Positions 62,914 through 64,000 of a stretch of 64,000 nt of DNA are shown piece after piece. The stretch comes from Anderseniella sp. Alg231-50 (GTDB lineage: Bacteria; Pseudomonadota; Alphaproteobacteria; Rhizobiales; Aestuariivirgaceae). The notes below the pieces were generated by a model. That model was not told the DNA's origin. It saw only the letters and a program-made list of their open reading frames with translations, and did not search any database. The stretch covers positions 62,001 to 126,000 of the forward strand of contig NZ_LT703006.1 in NCBI RefSeq assembly GCF_900149695.1, in the 5' to 3' direction. How positions within the stretch are numbered: the stretch's first letter is position 1; every line of letters begins with the position of its first letter. Position numbers and translations under genes: made by a program.

Positions 62914-64000
62914 TCAGGTTCTGCCGCCCCAGGCGCCCAGCGTGTGGGGATCGTCACTATCGAGCTCTGAACATCGCTGCTCAAGGCCTTCTGCATCGTC
63001 GATCAGGGCCGGCATGACGACGGCCAGCGCCTCGCGCACGTCCGCACTGCGAAGCGCATGCCTGAGCGCAACATGGTTGACCGCAACCGCCGCTCCCTGC
63101 TCTATCCAGGCATAGACCTCGCCGGTTGCCTGGTCAGCCAGCCTGACTGCATCCAGCCTGCGGAAACACTCCTTCAGAAAACCTGTATTGCGCTCCGGCG
63201 ACATGTCATCTTGTGACAGAAACACCTCGTCGCGCGATCCGGCGTCTACATTGACCCGTTTGTAGCGGTCCACATTCAGCATGGCCGGGATGTCGAAAAT
63301 GTTGATTTGGCCATTAATGCCAAATGCAACTGTGCGCGGCCTGTCACCTTTTTTCACCGAATTGTCGAGGAACTCGTAGTGCACCTGTTTTCCCTCGCGC
63401 AGCGCCCAGGTGAAAAACAGGCCCGGCATCCCCGAAAACGCTTCGATGTTATGATACAAAAGATCATCCACCGCCTTGTAGCGGCCAACCTGCTGCCCCC
63501 GCAGCCAGGCGCGTTCCACGGTTTCTGCCGGCGGCGTGATGACGAAAAACATGTACACGACGTCTCCAAACCGGGTCAGCAGCCGGCCGCCCTGCGCTTC
63601 ATTGGCCTGCGGCGAAAAACTGTCGAAGCGGAACCGGTCAATCAGCAGGTGCGGCATGTCTCCGCGCGCGGCTTTGGCCGCCATGTAGTCATCAAGCTTC
63701 AGGTCGACAATTTCCAGTTCATGGCCGGTCAACGAGCCTGCATAGCGGATCGCCTCATCGAGAGACGCATAGTCCAGCAGGTATTTGCGAAAGATGTCGG
63801 GGCTGATCAGGGCAAAATCCGTCCAGTCGAGGCCAAGCACTTCCGCCAGATGTTTTTGCTGCGGCCGCAGCGTGCTCTTGCCGGCGGCAGATGCACCCTT
63901 CACATTCATGATGACCGGTTTTTTCTGAGCCGGCAGAATCTTGAAACCTTCCGCCCGGGCTGCTCTGTGGACCAGTGCGGTAAGCCGGTCGCCAATGAAT
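62914..64000 (-). CDS. P-loop kinase-like protein (zeta-toxin-like), 5' end outside window
   Basis: The frame is open from the right edge to a stop at 62914 (362 codons seen). It holds a Walker A motif G-A-S-A-A-G-K-S-T preceded by PVIMNVK, then ISPDIFRKYLLDY and HLLIDRFRFDSF, resembling zeta-toxin or uridine-kinase-like P-loop proteins. An internal ATG at 63909 would cut off the strand before the P-loop, so the real start lies beyond base 64000. A C-terminal section of about 130 residues has no recognised domain. Function unknown; size is larger than a simple zeta toxin. Confidence 0.7.
   Translation of the reverse strand, partial: FIGDRLTALVHRAARAEGFKILPAQKKPVIMNVKGASAAGKSTLRPQQKHLAEVLGLDWTDFALISPDIFRKYLLDYASLDEAIRYAGSLTGHELEIVDLKLDDYMAAKAARGDMPHLLIDRFRFDSFSPQANEAQGGRLLTRFGDVVYMFFVITPPAETVERAWLRGQQVGRYKAVDDLLYHNIEAFSGMPGLFFTWALREGKQVHYEFLDNSVKKGDRPRTVAFGINGQINIFDIPAMLNVDRYKRVNVDAGSRDEVFLSQDDMSPERNTGFLKECFRRLDAVRLADQATGEVYAWIEQGAAVAVNHVALRHALRSADVREALAVVMPALIDDAEGLEQRCSELDSDDPHTLGAWGGRT

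Noticed and set aside
1-64000. tRNA, rRNA, CRISPR arrays, intact insertion sequences, prophage or att sites
   Set aside because: No regularly spaced repeats, no T-arm GGTTCGAATCC-like sequences in the gaps, and no transposase or integrase frames were seen by eye.

Overview
The window looks like chromosomal DNA of a free-living, probably marine, alphaproteobacterium close to the Hyphomicrobiales (rhizobia and relatives). This rests on base composition around 58-60% GC, tight 4-base ATGA overlaps between genes, and several small families typical of that group (DUF3126, a DUF6949-like membrane protein, an NDUFS6-like zinc finger, BTLCP peptidases, paired MltB-type transglycosylases). Its transport and catabolic genes (TRAP transporter, carnitine degradation, molybdenum hydroxylase) suit a heterotroph living on dissolved organic nitrogen and small acids. 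No tRNA, rRNA, CRISPR array, intact insertion sequence or prophage was seen.

Layout. 0-15 kb is mostly housekeeping: a PilZ protein, a transglutaminase-like cysteine peptidase, gamma carbonic anhydrase, serine acetyltransferase (cysE), two alpha/beta hydrolases, a GNAT-SDR-AlkZ-like operon, a class III aminotransferase with a TetR-type palindrome upstream, a CinA-like protein, sfsA, map, radC and a GST. 15.3-23.9 kb is one long leftward operon for a molybdenum hydroxylase, coxS-L-M-D-E-xdhC-xdhC-MoCF-mocA. CoxL carries the form II loop AYRGAGR, so it is probably not a genuine CO dehydrogenase. 24-26.7 kb holds a DUF4864 protein and a membrane GGDEF-EAL protein.

26.7-35.4 kb is a quaternary-amine catabolic cluster: a GlxA/CdhR-type regulator facing an operon for a BKACE (dehydrocarnitine cleavage) enzyme, L-carnitine dehydrogenase, an SDR, an acyl-CoA dehydrogenase, an NDP-forming acyl-CoA synthetase and a CaiD-like hydratase, then a LysR gene. 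Together they can be read as gamma-butyrobetaine or crotonobetaine -> carnitine -> betainyl-CoA + acetoacetate. 36-43 kb has a MocR-type aminotransferase, two MltB-type transglycosylases around an amidase/SRPBCC pair, a lipoprotein and an aspartate-type aminotransferase. A 55-residue small gene with a strong terminator follows, then a LysR gene.

44.5-49.8 kb is the most accessory-looking stretch. It carries a broken gene fragment, the frameshifted start of an OLD/AAA-type ATPase with a ruined P-loop, then an intact leaderless subtilisin-like protease with repeated propeptide-like modules and an intact ComEC-type metallo-beta-lactamase-fold protein, then a DUF2199 protein. The protease/MBL pair is the best candidate here for a poorly described system. 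50-56 kb holds a GMC oxidoreductase with its LysR, PhzF, LysE and EamA genes. 55.8-60.7 kb is a transport locus: stand-alone Lrp ligand-binding domain, Asp/Glu racemase, TRAP dctP-dctQ-dctM with a two-stem hairpin after dctP, and a BASS-like transporter. The window ends with a DUF2259 protein, purB, and a P-loop kinase-like gene cut by the right edge.
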